Positions 39,001 through 51,685 of a DNA stretch of 64,000 nt are shown piece after piece. The position numbers were made by a program, and so were the translations under genes. The notes under the pieces were generated by a model that worked only from the letters and a program-made list of their open reading frames with translations, ran no database searches and had not been told where the DNA came from. The DNA is taken from the NCBI RefSeq assembly GCF_950023065.1, contig NC_088678.1:84105590-84169589 (forward strand), written 5' to 3'. Origin of the DNA: Planococcus citri (taxonomy: Eukaryota; Arthropoda; Insecta; Hemiptera; Pseudococcidae). Positions within the stretch are counted from its first letter, which is position 1; every line of letters starts with the position of its first letter.

Positions 39001-42000
39001 GCCGCCGACCAAACACCACTACGACCACTATGATGACCACTACGATGCCGATGCTACAGCTGACGTACAAACTCGAAATTACCTCGCTCAGCGAACGCAA
39101 AATGCTGGTGAGTCAAATTCACACTAATTATGTACTTGCCTACCATACATACATATGTGTACCTGTAGGCAGAGGTACATTTACATACGCATAAACTTAA
39201 CGTAATAGCACATATGACATACGACATACGACATACACATATGTCATACGTGGAGTACCTCTACCTATGTACCACCTTTCCTAATTCAGGCGACGACGTG
39301 GGCTAGTAGTAGAAGAGCTATACCCACTGCGATTGCCCTGAAATAACTGAAAGCGGGGACTGGTCTCAAAAGTTAGTATACATACCCCTATTTTAAAAGC
39401 ACTCGGTCTGCCAATCCGCAGCTGCTGCTTTAAAGCTCAGCGAAAGCTCAAAAGTTCACAATTTTTCTCAACTTTTTCCCGAGAAAACTGATGGCTCAAA
39501 TTGGTGCCAAATTATAGCATTTTTTTCTCGCTGAATCCGAATATGTAGGTCTGCCGACCCTAGAGTGCTGCCAAAGCCCCGCCAGACTGGTTTAAAAGGG
39601 GGTCAAATTTCGCAAATTTCATCTTTTTGGGGGCTAAATTCGCATAAATTAAAAAGCTATAAAATTGATTTAAAAATGATTTTCAAGCAGTTTGACGAAA
39701 TGCTCTAAGGGTAAAATGATTTTTAGATACCAAAATTTTTTAAAATTTTCATTTTTTGGGGGGTGGGGCATAAGGGGGGTGTCGAAAAATTCACCAAATA
39801 TGGCCTTGCGATACATCAAAGTATATGTTTTTTGGGCCACAGAATTCGATTATGGCAATATTTTTAGAGGTACCCATTAGCATTGGAATAATCGATGAGC
39901 AATACGACTTGAACGTGGCTCTTGGGGTAACACCGTGAAAATTAATGGAGTATTTACGAGATGGGCTTGTTTTTCGCGTGTAATCGTTCGAGTATTTCCT
40001 ACTCGTACGTCGAATCGTTTTTAATTTCTTACCGCGGTCGCGTTGTCGTTTTTTGCTTTTAAGGATACAATGAAGAAGCCAATCAAACGACGATAGCCAG
40101 CCATACGCATACGCAAACGCATACGCAGCGTAGTAATATCACCTACGAAACGACTTGGTCGTCATCGTCATCGTCGTCGTTATCGCAGCGACAAGAGTAC
40201 CGCGGCGACCAAACAAATAGAGAGGAAAACATCGAGAGCGACTGTAAGTGAAAATACTCGTCGTGCTTGGACAGATTAGCCCGCGAGCAAATACCTACCT
40301 ACCTACCTACCTACCTACCTACCACTAACCACTAACCAGCCGCGCCGTTGCGTTGCAGAATAGTTTGCCTCGGCAGTTTTTGGCACGTACTGAACTCGAT
40401 AGTCGATATGTAGACTTACGTGTATCCTTATCTACATATGTAAGTACTTATAAGTATGTACATATACATACTCGTACAGTTGCGCATCTACACGGTTACG
40501 TAGACGTACCACCTTACGATAATCTGTAGTCACGTGCCTGGGTAGGCTAATACTCGTAACTGTACCGTTGACGATTGTACTCGTACGTGGTGATGACTGC
40601 GCGAGTAGCAGCTGGCGCTGGCGCTGGCGCTGGCGCTGATGCTGTCAACCTGCACGCGTCAGGACTCAGGCGTCAGGAGGCGTGCGAGCCTACTGGCTAA
40701 GTGGCTACTGACAAGTAATTGAAAACTTGCAATCTACAGCTTACAGGAGCGGACTGGCTGTGAAAGACGGCGTCGCAGATAGCATCGCGGCACTTGACCA
40801 TCATCAGCAGACGACGTTGGATGAAAGTGGTCGGTACTGCGGGAATGATACCGCAGCCAATCGGCAATCACGCGTAGTACAGACGCAGACGCAGACGCAG
40901 ACACCGCCATCGCTGATATCATCGACACCAGCAGCCGTATCGGTGAGTAGGACTAACATATACCTACTCGTAGATGTGTAGTGGGTACTGGGTACTGGGC
41001 AGTAGTCGGTAGGCGAATTTCAGATGTAGGTACTTAGGTACCTACGAGTACATGTACATAAATGCAGATTCTTATTGGCATATGCCACCTTGTCCCACCG
41101 CGGCCGGACTAGGTATTAGTTTCCAACTTGATACATATTACGTATTACTCGTAACCCCCAAATCCGAATTTTACCATTTCGAGCCATTCTGGAGACTTTT
41201 CAACTCGCACTCTGTGATTTGAATTGAACGAAACCAAGCTGCATAAAAAGAGCAATGTCCTAAAACTTCCGAAACCCGAATTTCGAGTTCGCGAGACCGT
41301 TTTCGGAATTTTGCGAATTTTCGAAGGGTGATTTTCAAGCTACTCGTAATTTAAAAAAAAAAAAAACACACTTTCCTAGAGCCGAGTGAACCGACGCGAA
41401 TGATTGTTATTTTCGTTTAAACTCTTACACATTCGACAACCGGTGGTTTTGAGCCATTTTTACGGAGCCTCGGGCGATTTTTCAATTTTTTCCCCAAAAT
41501 TTCAACTCTCTGCGGAGGGGCCAAAAATGAACCTTAACACCGCACCCTATCGACCGTTTTAGGTGGTTACCACGAAATTACGAACGTGCGAACTCGAAAG
41601 ATAATTTTTGACCTATTTGTAAGTTGCGGGAAGCGTAAAAAAAAAAAAACACACAAACGAAGTTTCAGGGACGGACACGGAAACAATAGCGATCTAACTT
41701 TGTTTTTGGATTCTTCAGAGTAAAACATTTCTGGAGAAATTTTGTTACTTAATATTTCCGTTGGAAATTTGACGTTTTTTCACTTTCCGTGAAATTTACA
41801 AATTGGTCAAAATTTCACACCGCCAATCGGTATAATTGCGGACGATTTTCTAATCCAACTAAGATGATAAGTATGTATCTATGTGTATTGCTCGCTACAC
41901 GCCACAGATCATGTAAATGTTTATGTTAGCGTTAGTACATTACATCTGGTACAGTACAAGTACGACTAGGTCGACGCGACTCGATGATTTATAGAGCGAA

Positions 42001-45000
42001 ACTCGCGTGTATGTACGTCCGCAGCGTCGCGTCGCGTCGCATCGCATCGCATCGCATCGTCGAGTTTTGCATCGTTTGTAAAAAGTAAAAAGTAAAAACT
42101 GAAGAAAAAAAAAGGTCCCTTACACGATATTAATTAGGTAGTAACTTAGTTTACGAGCCACGAGCCACGAGCCACTAATCGCGAATTTATTCTTTTCTCG
42201 TATATTGGCAACGATACAAGTTTGTACGCGGCGTGGCGTGGCGTGGCGTATGCCCGTACTTTGTTCTCGCGTGAGAGGAGAGAAAGAGGGGAAAAAAGAG
42301 AAGAAAAAGCGAATTAAAAAAATAATAAACGAAGAAAAAAAAATACGCGACTAGAGAAAGGGATAGAAATTGGACGTGAGCGCCGCGCCGCGCCGCGCCG
42401 CGGTACATTTACCATTCCACCTTCATCACCGCGATCGTCTTCATCATTATTAGCAGCGGCGATGGCGATGGCGATGGCGGTGGCGGTGGCGGCAGCGGCA
42501 GCGAATACTCGCAGTCGTAAGTCGTACTCGTACATAAAAATAGATTGCAACGCTTCAACGTTGGCTGCTCAAGCACAATCATACCTATTTTGGTACGAGT
42601 ACGAACAGTTTACTCGACATTCGTTTGGTTTCATCAATGTGTACTGTAGTTGTGTAGTATAACAACGGACGGCGACCACGACAACGTTTATTTACGATTG
42701 GCGATTGGAGTTTGGCGTACGTTACGTACTCGTAAGTCGTATCTACGAGTACGAGTACCATACAACCACGAGTTGGAGCACGCACGTCGCGTCGCGTATA
42801 ATTCGACAATCGTCGTTTATTCGCTTTCTGTAGGTACGTCTACGTACTTGTATCACTCTAGGTACGGCGCGGCGCGTAGGTACGCGATTACAGGTACGTC
42901 TAGGTACACGTACTCGTACATATTCGTACGATACGAACGCGTATATTAATTATACTCGTAGTGCGTAGGTACTGTTAATTGGTATCCGAATCCGTATCGC
43001 GCGCGCGGTATTGATTTGCCGCCGTGGTCGCGGTCGCGGTCGCGGTCGCGTTCTTCTCGCTTTCGTCGGGACAGTGTACCGCGTACATTACATACTCGCA
43101 GACTCGCACGTCGCACGTCGCACCCGTTTCCACTACCGGTACTGTCACTCACTCGCTGCGTCTTCTTCACTTCAACTTTATATGCGTTGTTGTTTTTGAT
43201 CGCCGTCACTGCCGTCGCTTTTTGTTGTGTTTTTAGCAATTCGTTTAAATCGCGAGTTCTTTTCGTTTTCTTCTTCTGGTTTGGTTTAGTTTGGTTTCGC
43301 TTGGGCCGTTGGGCCGCAATCGCATCGAATCGCAATCGTAATAGCAAATGATTAGATCACACCACAGTTAAGCGTCCGCGTCTTCGTACCCATACCTACG
43401 AGTATAATCGCAATCGCGCGTGAGATCGATAAAAATTTCAGCCATATCTTACAGCTTGCGGTGCCTTGTTGTTTTGTGAGCTTTGTTGCCGCAGTCGTCG
43501 TCGTCCATAATGCAGCAAAAACCGTCAAATAATCCAATCGAATCGAATCGAATCGAATAGGTACATACTCGTATAAGTAAAGGATAAGTGCTGGTCGTTG
43601 GTCATTGCAGCAGCAACAGCAGCAGGTAAGAAGTCAGGTGGGCTGTCGATGTAGCCGGTACTTTTAATAGCGGGACAATGCGGGCATGGGCCACGTTAGT
43701 AGCATGATTAGACTTATTTACTCGTAAATGTCAAAAGCAACCAACCATCTCATCGGTCAGTAGGGTAAAACGTCATCGTCGTCGTCGTCATAGATGATAT
43801 GACAACATGTACACAGATAGATAGATAGATAGATAGATAGGCAGCCATCAAGTACCTACACCTAGTATCTATACCTCACCTGTTGCCTAGGTCGTATAGA
43901 TAGGTACTGGTAGGCTACACATACGTGTACTCGTATTAGTTGTACCTATTATGTATGATTATTCAGAGATGACAACGAGCTCACTCGCACGTGTATCTGT
44001 ATCTGTATCTGTATGTTACAGCTGAAATCGTACATCGACTACGCGGGTCAACGCTCACGCGACGTCCGCAGCCAAAGTGCGTCGACGGTCGCACACGCAA
44101 CTGCAACTGCAGTCAAAACATCATCATCTGTAAGCCTGTCACGTAACGCAATGGCAACCACCGACCCTGATTCTGCCACTCAAAGTAAGTTAACTAGCTC
44201 CACTGCCAATGCCACTCCATTCCACTCTACTCGTACTCGTACTCGTACTTACTGCACCGTAATACACCTAATGAGGGCTGCACAGTGCACATACTTACTC
44301 GTATTACATATTACCTATAGGTATGAGAATCTCATCTGTCGTCTTACCCTTACGTGTACGAGTACGAGCACGAGTACGCCTACAATCGTTATCCGTATTC
44401 GTCATTTTCGTCTAGCCGCGTTTAAATCCGACAAACGCGGCTAAATTTCAACGTACTCGTACATCGCTCGTCCACAGTCCGCATAAATAGGTACCTACGT
44501 ACTCGTATATTTGTACGTATGTATATTGTATAATCTATACTGAAGATACACATATTACAAGCAATTGCAGCATCAGACGTGCTCGCCACGTCCCGCATTT
44601 TTCATAGCTTCGCCCCCCCCCCCACCATCGATTCCTTCAACATATAGCGATATGAACATGGCCACTGCTGTTAACGAGTCACTCACTACCAACGTCGCCG
44701 AATAACAATATCGCTCGGCATTCAGTAGCGGCCGTACGCCGTAGTCAACAGTAAAACAACTTACCGGCAACAACGACAACATCAGACGTCCATCATGCCG
44801 AATACGTATCAGAAATTGGCGGAAAGATCTCCTAGTTTGCAAAGTTTCACCAAAACGCAGCCGAACACGTGGTCGTGCCAAAAGCGCATCTCGTCGTCTT
44901 CGCAACCTGCTAAAACACAAATCAGAATTTCAACGTTAAACGAAATCGAAGAAAATTTTCCGCAGCAATTTTTCGTTCTAAATCAAAAGAATAAATTCGA

Positions 45001-47980
45001 AAGTCTGAACTACGTAGCTAGTAGCTACCTACTGCCCTACTCCCCTACTCCAACTCGAGGTGACTCGTGTAACCTATTGTACGTATAGAGCTAGTGCTAG
45101 TGCTAGTGCTAGTGCTGTTTGAGTGTGAACGTTGGTTGGCGCTAAAAAGTAATCGCAATCAGCCACAAGTTTTGCAAGTGGCAGATTAATACCTTCACCT
45201 AGGACGTTAGACGTACTCGTACTCGTACCTGTTCTGTCGTTAGTTTGGTACTCGCGACTACCAAGTACCGACTAGTGACTACTCGTATATTGTTACACAG
45301 CCACAGGGACGCATTTTTCATTACGCGCGATACTTTGTTCACAGCTACGGAACCGGATTCGGCAGAAAGAGTTATTGATACGTCGTCGTCGTCGTCGCCG
45401 ACAACCTTTGAAACTCGCCGCCAACAGACTGAAAGCCGGCTCGCCGCTTCCGCTTCCATCGCATCCAAACAAGGTAGGCCTACGTCTAGTACACATTCAC
45501 ATTACATACGGTACGAGTACGAATACTCGTAGGTACTTCTACTTACTTACACAAACTTATTACGTTAGCATTTTAAAAAGTACGTAAAAGTACCCCATCG
45601 TACGCACCATTTTACTCGCCCAAGGCCAAAAGGCGGCTAATGCTATAAGTACTCGTACTCGTACTCGTAACGTACCTAGTCGTAATTTAATCGAAACTAC
45701 ACACAATCAAAAAGGTAGGGCTACGCTATCTACCTATCTGGAAGAATGGCGTCGGCGTCGTCGGCGTCGTCGTCGGCGTCGTCGCAGTATTTAGAGCCTT
45801 ACTTCAACAGACCTTCTTACAGTACCTATCACCTCAACCATAACCATGATGACATGCCACGTACATCTACCTGTACCTAATATGTAGAATAATACGTATT
45901 GCGCGTGCGATTTTTGCAGATTACACCACCACCACCACCACCACCTCCTCCTCATCCAGTCACACTGTCGAAAGTAAATGCGCAACCGAAACTAGCACCC
46001 GTACACGCACCAGCGCAACCAGTACCACAAATTCCAGCCGTATTCATAAAGGTTGCAATACTTAATTAATTAACTACAATTTTTCGACTTTATTTACGCG
46101 TACATATTACCTGCCTACCTTCTTATATGTATGTATTTATTTAACGCATGCGCAGCCAACAGTGTAACGTCGCCATTCGCTAAATTTCGACAACTGGACA
46201 GGCAGAACTCTTTGCCAAGGTAATTCTTACACCCTATCTATACTTACCTACGAGTACTTACGTAGATATTTCTATACCGGCATATTTTTAAACGCCCGAT
46301 GTCAATTTGTATCGCTCTTTCGCTAGTATCGTAAAGATCTTGTATGGCATAGATTACATACGCCTTATGGCTTATACGTATTCATCTGTTTATAGTTCTG
46401 CAAATGCGGCGGCGGCGGCAACGACGACCACCACAACTACACGCACTAGTATATTGAACTTTGCCGATTCAAACCTAACCAGAAGCGCTTCGAGTATCAA
46501 AGATCGACTGCTGAACTGGGTCAAAGCTCAAACCAGAGATTATCAGGTATTAACGTCTATCGCCATTCGCCATTCGCCACTTCGCCAGTGCCCCTAATAT
46601 ACCTAGACCTACGTTCACTCCCACGCCGCGGGGCGTAGCAGCAGCAACCTAAACGTATTTCGTATTCGTTTCATTTCAACTCGACGTAGACGATGTACAT
46701 CTACAATCTACATATATTACATACTACAAATACATAAGTAAAGGTATACAATACATACACTACACACGTACACAGTATATGTAGTAGGTATGCTTAAAAG
46801 TATCCAGCAATGAGCACCCTATGGTGGCTATGGTCTATACTCGTAGCAAGTTTTTGTTTTTGTTAACCGTGCTTTTCAAGCACGTAGCATAGGTATTAGG
46901 TACCTATGTATATTACGTATGTAATGTTGATGTACCGTACGCAGATGCACGAATACAGGTAGGTAGGTAGGTAGGTAGGTAGGTAGGTAAATACTAGATT
47001 AGATTACGAACGAGCGCCAATACGAGTATTTTAGCGGAGCTGTGAGCAGCGAATCACTGCACTGCACTGCACTGTACGAGAGCTTAAATCGCACGACCGA
47101 GTACCTTCGAGTACATACAATAAGTAGGTACATAATCGAGATTTTTCGGTTTCCGTAACCCAAGTTTTCTCTTTTCTGCTGAATGTTTCGGTTGATCAGT
47201 CACGGTGAATGATACGAGTACCTAGGCCTAATAATGACTGCACAGTGCACATGCACGATTGGTTGTTGGACTGAGTGTAAGGTGAGGTGACAACATTCCA
47301 CCAATCACATCTTCTCCAAAGATAGCCTACCTACGTCTACGTGTTTCGTGTTATAGTACAGTAGGTAGAGGTACCAACCTTCGAGTACAAACCTACCCCT
47401 ACCCCTACCCCTAGCCCTACACTACATCGCATCTCTGATCTCTCACTGGTACTGGTAATGATTGTAAATGTTACAGAACGTTCAAATCGATAATTTTTCA
47501 ACGAGCTGGAATAACGGCTTGGCGTTTTGCGCTCTCATTCATCATTTCTGTCCTTACGCTTTCGATTACGATAAACTGACGCCGCAGCAACGAAGATATA
47601 ATTTCGAATTGGCATTTAGAATTGCAGAGTAAGCGTATTAGCGTAATATACGAGTACTCGTACCTACTACCTAGACCTACTCGTCAGTCGTGACTACCAC
47701 CTATTTATGCACATAAATGTACCTTATAACATGTATAATATTGTATCCTCTACCTACAAACGGGAGCCAAGTCTTTGAACGTTCGTACAAGCGTCTAGCG
47801 TGTGTACTTATATGTGGCATAATTTTTTGTTCAAATTGCAGACAAGAAGCGGGTATAGTTCCTCTATTGGACGTTGACGACATGGTCATTATGAAACGAC
47901 CAGACTGGAAATGCGTTTTCACTTACGTTCAGACCATTTATCAGCGCTTCTACGCCAGCCCCGAAGCGAATGCACTTTGA
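27010..47980 (+). CDS. Smoothelin-like protein with two smoothelin domains and a C-terminal CH domain, about 2,680 aa
   Basis: Predicted actin-associated cytoskeletal protein of the smoothelin family. Exons: 26989-27078 (ATG 27010), 31057-36666, 36928-37074, 37832-38039, 38234-38434, 38607-39107, 40064-40243, 40740-40942, an optional 15-nt exon 43611-43625, 44022-44184, 45345-45473, 45920-46051, 46156-46219, 46396-46546, 47477-47628, 47842-47980. The sum is 2,683 codons without the microexon. Smoothelin domain 1 is split over exons 1-2 (DEDTLRHM then WQETEDFGRKKEIR). The 5.6-kb exon encodes a Ser/Thr/Gln/Lys-rich, apparently disordered linker of about 1,870 residues. Domain 2 spans the next junction (DDLELLQAM then LEEETRYDRRSKIR). 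The type-2 CH domain begins near SIKDRLLNWVKAQTRDY and includes WNNGLAFCALIHHFCPYAFD and DVDDMVIMKRPDWKCVFTYV, about 13 residues before the stop. Middle exons are Thr/Ser-rich with Pro, His and Gln repeats. Untranslated 5' exons were not identified. The middle-exon order rests on frame and splice phase only. Confidence 0.88.
27124..27339 (+). mobile_element. Mariner-like MITE, family CAGGGTG, copy 1 (216 bp)
   Basis: Bounded by TA on both sides (27122-27123, 27340-27341). It starts CAGGGTGCCCAGAAATATCG and ends with the near-complement CGATATTTCTGAACACCCTG. Two more copies with the same ends are at 61545 and 63723, and a truncated one near 47143. TIRs starting CAGGGTG with a TA target are typical of Tc1/mariner-type non-autonomous elements. 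It sits in the first intron of the smoothelin-like gene and has no coding capacity. Confidence 0.8.
27499..27651. mobile_element. Short TIR element (153 bp), possible MITE
   Basis: Begins CAGGGATTATTTTA and ends with the exact complement TAAAATAATCCCTG. The interior is AT-rich with a C-run. Flanks are TA on the left and TT on the right, so a TA duplication is not fully preserved. The family is unknown. Confidence 0.5.
28932..29356. mobile_element. Pogo/Tigger-like MITE (425 bp) with TA target duplication
   Basis: The left end CAGTAGACTCCCGATTATCC and the right-end complement CAGTAGACTCCCAATTATCC differ at one position over the first 23 bases. TA flanks both ends (28930-28931, 29357-29358). 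TIRs of the CAGTAGACTCxCGATTATCCG type with a TA target are known from pogo/Tigger-like Tc1/mariner elements. There is no transposase frame. It lies in the loop of the long inverted repeat. Confidence 0.8.
30611..30801. mobile_element. Hairpin element (191 bp) nested in the right arm of the inverted repeat
   Basis: Begins TTATCACTTGATACCTGTGT and ends with its complement. The inverted match continues inward through TTTGAATGCTCAAATAAAAA, so nearly the whole element folds into one stem. It splits the right arm exactly where the left arm is continuous (near 27764), which marks it as a later insertion. The target duplication is unresolved. Confidence 0.7.
40293..40323. repeat. CCTA/TAGG tetranucleotide microsatellite
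   Basis: A perfect run of the tetranucleotide that recurs at 19858-19880, 21157-21186, 46957-46989, 59322-59347, 60865-60889 and 61520-61540. All are in introns or intergenic DNA. Confidence 0.9.
40943..44021 (+). other. 3.1-kb intron region of the smoothelin-like gene
   Basis: Contains the candidate 15-nt microexon, a GATA/AGAT run (43815-43840), GCG/GCC and GATGGC repeats at 42380-42500, and many TACGAGTA words. Open frames of up to 133 codons on both strands at 42946-43351 are mutually overlapping low-complexity frames, and I do not accept them as genes. Confidence 0.5.
43611..43625 (+). other. Candidate 15-nt CAG-repeat microexon of the smoothelin-like gene
   Basis: A 15-base unit coding five glutamines lies between a canonical acceptor (TCATTGCAG) and a canonical donor (GTAAGA). 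It is phase 0 on both sides, matching the phase-0 end of the upstream exon (40942) and the phase-0 start of the downstream one (44022), so it can be included or skipped without changing frame. Chance is possible, because CAG repeats create acceptor-like AGs and are common here. Confidence 0.4.
47143..47310 (+). mobile_element. Truncated, diverged copy of the CAGGGTG MITE family
   Basis: The interior (GGTTGATCAGTCACGGTGAA, GATTGGTTGTTGGACTGAG, CATTCCACCAATCA) matches copies at 27124 and 63723, but neither terminal repeat is recognisable. It sits in the intron just before the first CH-domain exon that ends the smoothelin-like gene. Confidence 0.6.
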
Positions 47981-49198
47981 AGCTCGAACGCGTCGCCGGC
48001 GCCGTGCCTGTACCTTCTGTACCTGATGGCTGATACCTACTCGCATCTCGTGTATTAATTATCACCTATTATACATATATGTACATATCAGCTGTACGCT
48101 ATAATTCTCATTTTCTTGTCTTCCGACTGTGATTTCTTACCTTACCTACTCCTACTCCTACTTCTACGAGTACTTCAAGTACATAAAAGTATCTAGGTAC
48201 TGTTACCTACACCATACACGTAACTGCATACAGTACATTATGTGCCCACTGCCTGGCACCTAGCTCAGAAATATCGAGCATCCCAAACACGACAGTTTCA
48301 ATATTACATTGGTACTACTGTCGTTTATTATTGCTGTTCAGTGTTCAGTGTTCACTGCGATGTACAAGTACAATGTACATGTATTTGACGTCAGTGCTCG
48401 CGCTCGAGCTCGATATTTCTGCGCACGTTGTACCTATATGTACCCTATACACTATACCTAAATACCTACCTACTTTCTAAGTAATCTACGTACATCTACG
48501 TATAATGTATTAAACGACCCAATTACCAATGTAGCCTATGTTTAATAATATGTATACCTATGGACCAACCTACTAACTTTGTAACGCAATGAAAATGTTA
48601 ATACGCGACGCAACGCGACCAAAATCAGTAAGTTACTCGTACATAAATTTACACAACTTACCTACTACATACATAAAATAGCCGATATTTCGTCTTAATT
48701 TCTACGAATGTGCCTATAAGTATTACCAAGTTACAAATATGTAGCTATAGCTACACTGACAATTTACGAGTACATACTACATACTACGTGTACGTACATA
48801 CACGTGACATGTAGTAATGGGCATTGATGCGAGCACTTAGGTATGTAATGTACTTCGGACGAGAGTGACGTTCAGCTTTCAGCGTCACATTTTTTTTCAA
48901 AAAGTCTAATCGCAGATACTTTTTCTTCTCTTCCTCACAACGACCGTGCCTAATGCCCATGTCTACGCTCATCTGTCTATCTACCAACCAATCCTATACT
49001 ATACATACTTACCCGCGAGTATATACCTATTCTTAAATTTACTTACTTACACGTAATTTCTAATCTAGTCGTAAAAGTAATTTCATTGTACTCGTGACCG
49101 ACCTAAATCATTCGTGTTTTTATTTATATTTTCAAATATACGTACGTGTATACGGAAACAACTGCGTGTCTCTGTCTATGTCAGTGTCAATGTCAATG

Positions 49199-50748
49199 CC
49201 CGGGAAAAAATGTCTACACAAAATTTGATCAAAATAGGTCGATTTTGACAAAAATCTTGATGTAGTTTGATAAAAGTTAATCAATTTTGATAGAAATCTT
49301 GATACAGTTTGATCTATATTGATAGAACTCTTGGTACAGTTGCATGAAAGTTTATCAACCCAGATCAAATTACATCAAGGTAGATATACTGGTCTCACCC
49401 TTCTTTGATCAATTTAGATCAAGTTTTATATTACGATTTACTTAATTTGATCAATTTTGATCAAGTTTGATATAACTGTTTCCACTAACCTTATTGAATT
49501 AGATCAAATGTTATGAAATTTTATCAAGTTGTATCAAGAAAGATATACTGGTCCTATCGTTGTTTGATCAATTTAGATCTAATTTGATCAAGTCATATCA
49601 AAAATGATATATTTGATTTGACCAACCCAATCAAGTTTGATCAAATGTTATGAAATTAGACCAACCTAGATTAAGTCATATCTAAGAAGATCTACTGCTC
49701 CCAGTGTTTTTTGATAAATTTAGATCAAAAGTGATATCATTATGTTAATCATGTTACCTAATTTGATCAAATTTTATTGAATGTGATCCAACTGTTTCAA
49801 CCAACCTTATCAAGTTAGATCAAACAACACTCAGATTATTGCATGCACCTGATATAACTTGATCTAATTCAATAAAATGTCATCAAATTATGACAAGCTT
49901 CTTATTAATATTGACCGAATTTGATCAAACTATGTAAAGACTTCAATCAAAATTAATCATCTTTGATCAAACCCTTTTTTTTCCTAATTAATTTTTGCGA
50001 AAAAAAACATTGAAAAAGAAGTTGTATTGTGTATGTGGATAGGTTATGCATTCAATTCATGTGTCATGCTAAATAATCATGCATACCTATCTGATACAAC
50101 TAATAGGTACAGTTTCAAAAAATATTTTTGTTTCATTCTGTTCCCAAAAAAAAACCTATCACAATCAGCATGTATAAAAACGTATATTTGCATTTGAAAA
50201 AATGTTCTGAGGTTGATAAATTAGGTAAATCTTTGAAAATCGTTGAAATTTGCTCTAGTTCAACGAGCATGAGTGACTTTTTTCTAAGTCCAGACCCACA
50301 ACAGGAGATTATATACTCCGGATGCCCCTAAACTTTCAAGCAACGGGGTAGCTCAATGGTTAAGGACAACGACTGGGAAGTGAGAGGTCTCTGGATCGAT
50401 CCCCAGTCCAGGTCACAAATTTTTTTTTCAAATTTTCGCTTTTTTTGATGAAAATTTTGTAACCAACGTATCATTTTAAGCAGACATTACATTTTCGCAG
50501 TCATTAAGCATTTTTACTGGTTAAATAGGTATGGCTATTTTTAAAAAAATAATTACATTTGATCAAACTTGATCAAAGTTGGTACAGGTATCTAATTTGA
50601 TCAAAAAAATGTCTCTATCAAAATAGATCTTATTATATCAATTTTTATAAAAACTAATTAACGTTGATCTATTTTGATAGAGACATTTTTTTGATCAAAT
50701 TAGATACCTGTATTTTGATCAAATTTGATCTAAACATTTTTTCCCGGG
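49199..50748. mobile_element. 1.55-kb TIR element dense in TTGATC/GATCAA words
   Basis: Ends are exact inverted repeats, CCCGGGAAAAAATGT (49199-49213) and ACATTTTTTCCCGGG (50734-50748). Flanking octamers TGTCAATG and TGCCGATG agree at six of eight bases, so a decayed 8-bp target duplication is possible. The inside is filled with TTTGATCAAA-like words in both orientations, reminiscent of subterminal transposase-binding repeats but spread over most of the element. There is no coding frame of note, so it is presumably non-autonomous. The superfamily was not recognised. Confidence 0.75.
50342..50415 (+). repeat. tRNA-derived SINE-like module inside the TTGATC element
   Basis: An A-box (TAGCTCAATGG, 50349-50359) and a B-box (GGATCGATCCC, 50393-50403) lie at the spacing of a tRNA gene, with a T-arm-like CTGG/CCAG stem and a T-run downstream. 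The anticodon arm and acceptor stem do not pair well, so I read this as a tRNA-derived SINE head or tRNA relic and not a working tRNA gene. Confidence 0.6.
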
Positions 50749-51685
50749 TGCCGATGCATCAGATGCGAATTCGATACGTTTATGCAAGCGCATTGCGCAA
50801 TTGCGCACTAGTACGTTACATTTACGTATATACACACTCTCTACCTAATATCCACGATGAAAAACTGCCTTTCAATAAATTGCAAATGCGACACCGCGTT
50901 TGTAATATATATATATTTCGTAAGCTTCGTAATTATGTATTAATAAACAAATGCGAATCTGAGAATGAGAATATAAATCATATCGTCGAACGCGGTGCGC
51001 CTATTCATTTCCAACATCCATTACGTTTCCCTAGGGTATTCGCTATTTAGCTACAACTACAAGTACTTATAATTACGCGCCTTCGACCCTTCGTGAAAAA
51101 CAAAACATACGACTCGGAATTTGCAAAACGAAAAATTAAACCAAAACACGCGACAATTCTACGCGCAAAATAAAGGTAAGTAAGTTGAGGGGGAAAAAAT
51201 GTCGCCAGCAATTTTAGTAGACATTTCGGACGGCTCGTCACGTAGCCCGTAGGCATTCGCTCATTCTGCGTCAACGGATGGGAAATTTTTACGGTTTAGA
51301 AAAACGCGCCGATCGTATCGCGATCGCGAAAACAAACGGAAATTGAAATTTCGTAGATAGTAAGATTTTATACCGCGCGTTAACGAAATACATCGGGTAA
51401 CTCCAAGTTGGTGGTCTGGCCCGCACTGCAAACGATACTGGTACTTGATCACCTTCTTAACGTTAAGTTGCGTTGCGTCTCGTATGGTGTATCGAATCGA
51501 AAATTCAAAATGAAAAGATTACCGCGGTAGCGCAGCACAGCACAGCGTAGCGAAGACGAAAATAGCTACGCCGATCGCCGATTAACGTACGAGTATGTTA
51601 CTCGGGTAACTCGAGAGACAAACGGTACGTTAAAACCGAGTGAACGCGATAATCTCGTAGCGTAGCCCGTCCGCCCGTCCGTCCG

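Larger units (their letters stand above)
47981..51685. other. Convergent intergenic region between smoothelin-like gene and RPAIN
   Basis: Both genes end into this region. It holds the smoothelin-like 3' UTR, the 1.55-kb TTGATC-rich TIR element and the RPAIN 3' side. An imperfect hairpin at 48266-48425 (CTCAGAAATATCGAGCA against GCTCGATATTTCTG) may be a decayed CAGGGTG MITE. No gene is recognised. Confidence 0.6.

Noticed and set aside
42946..43351. Long overlapping frames on both strands (133 and 111 codons)
   Set aside because: Both arise from CG-rich tandem repeats inside an intron of the smoothelin-like gene.
48266..48425. Fifth CAGGGTG MITE copy
   Set aside because: Only about 15 bp at each end resemble the family (AGAAATATCG); the CAGGGTG tips, TA flanks and interior are missing.
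50342..50415. Functional tRNA gene
   Set aside because: A and B boxes are present, but the anticodon stem and acceptor stem do not pair acceptably; called a SINE-like relic instead.
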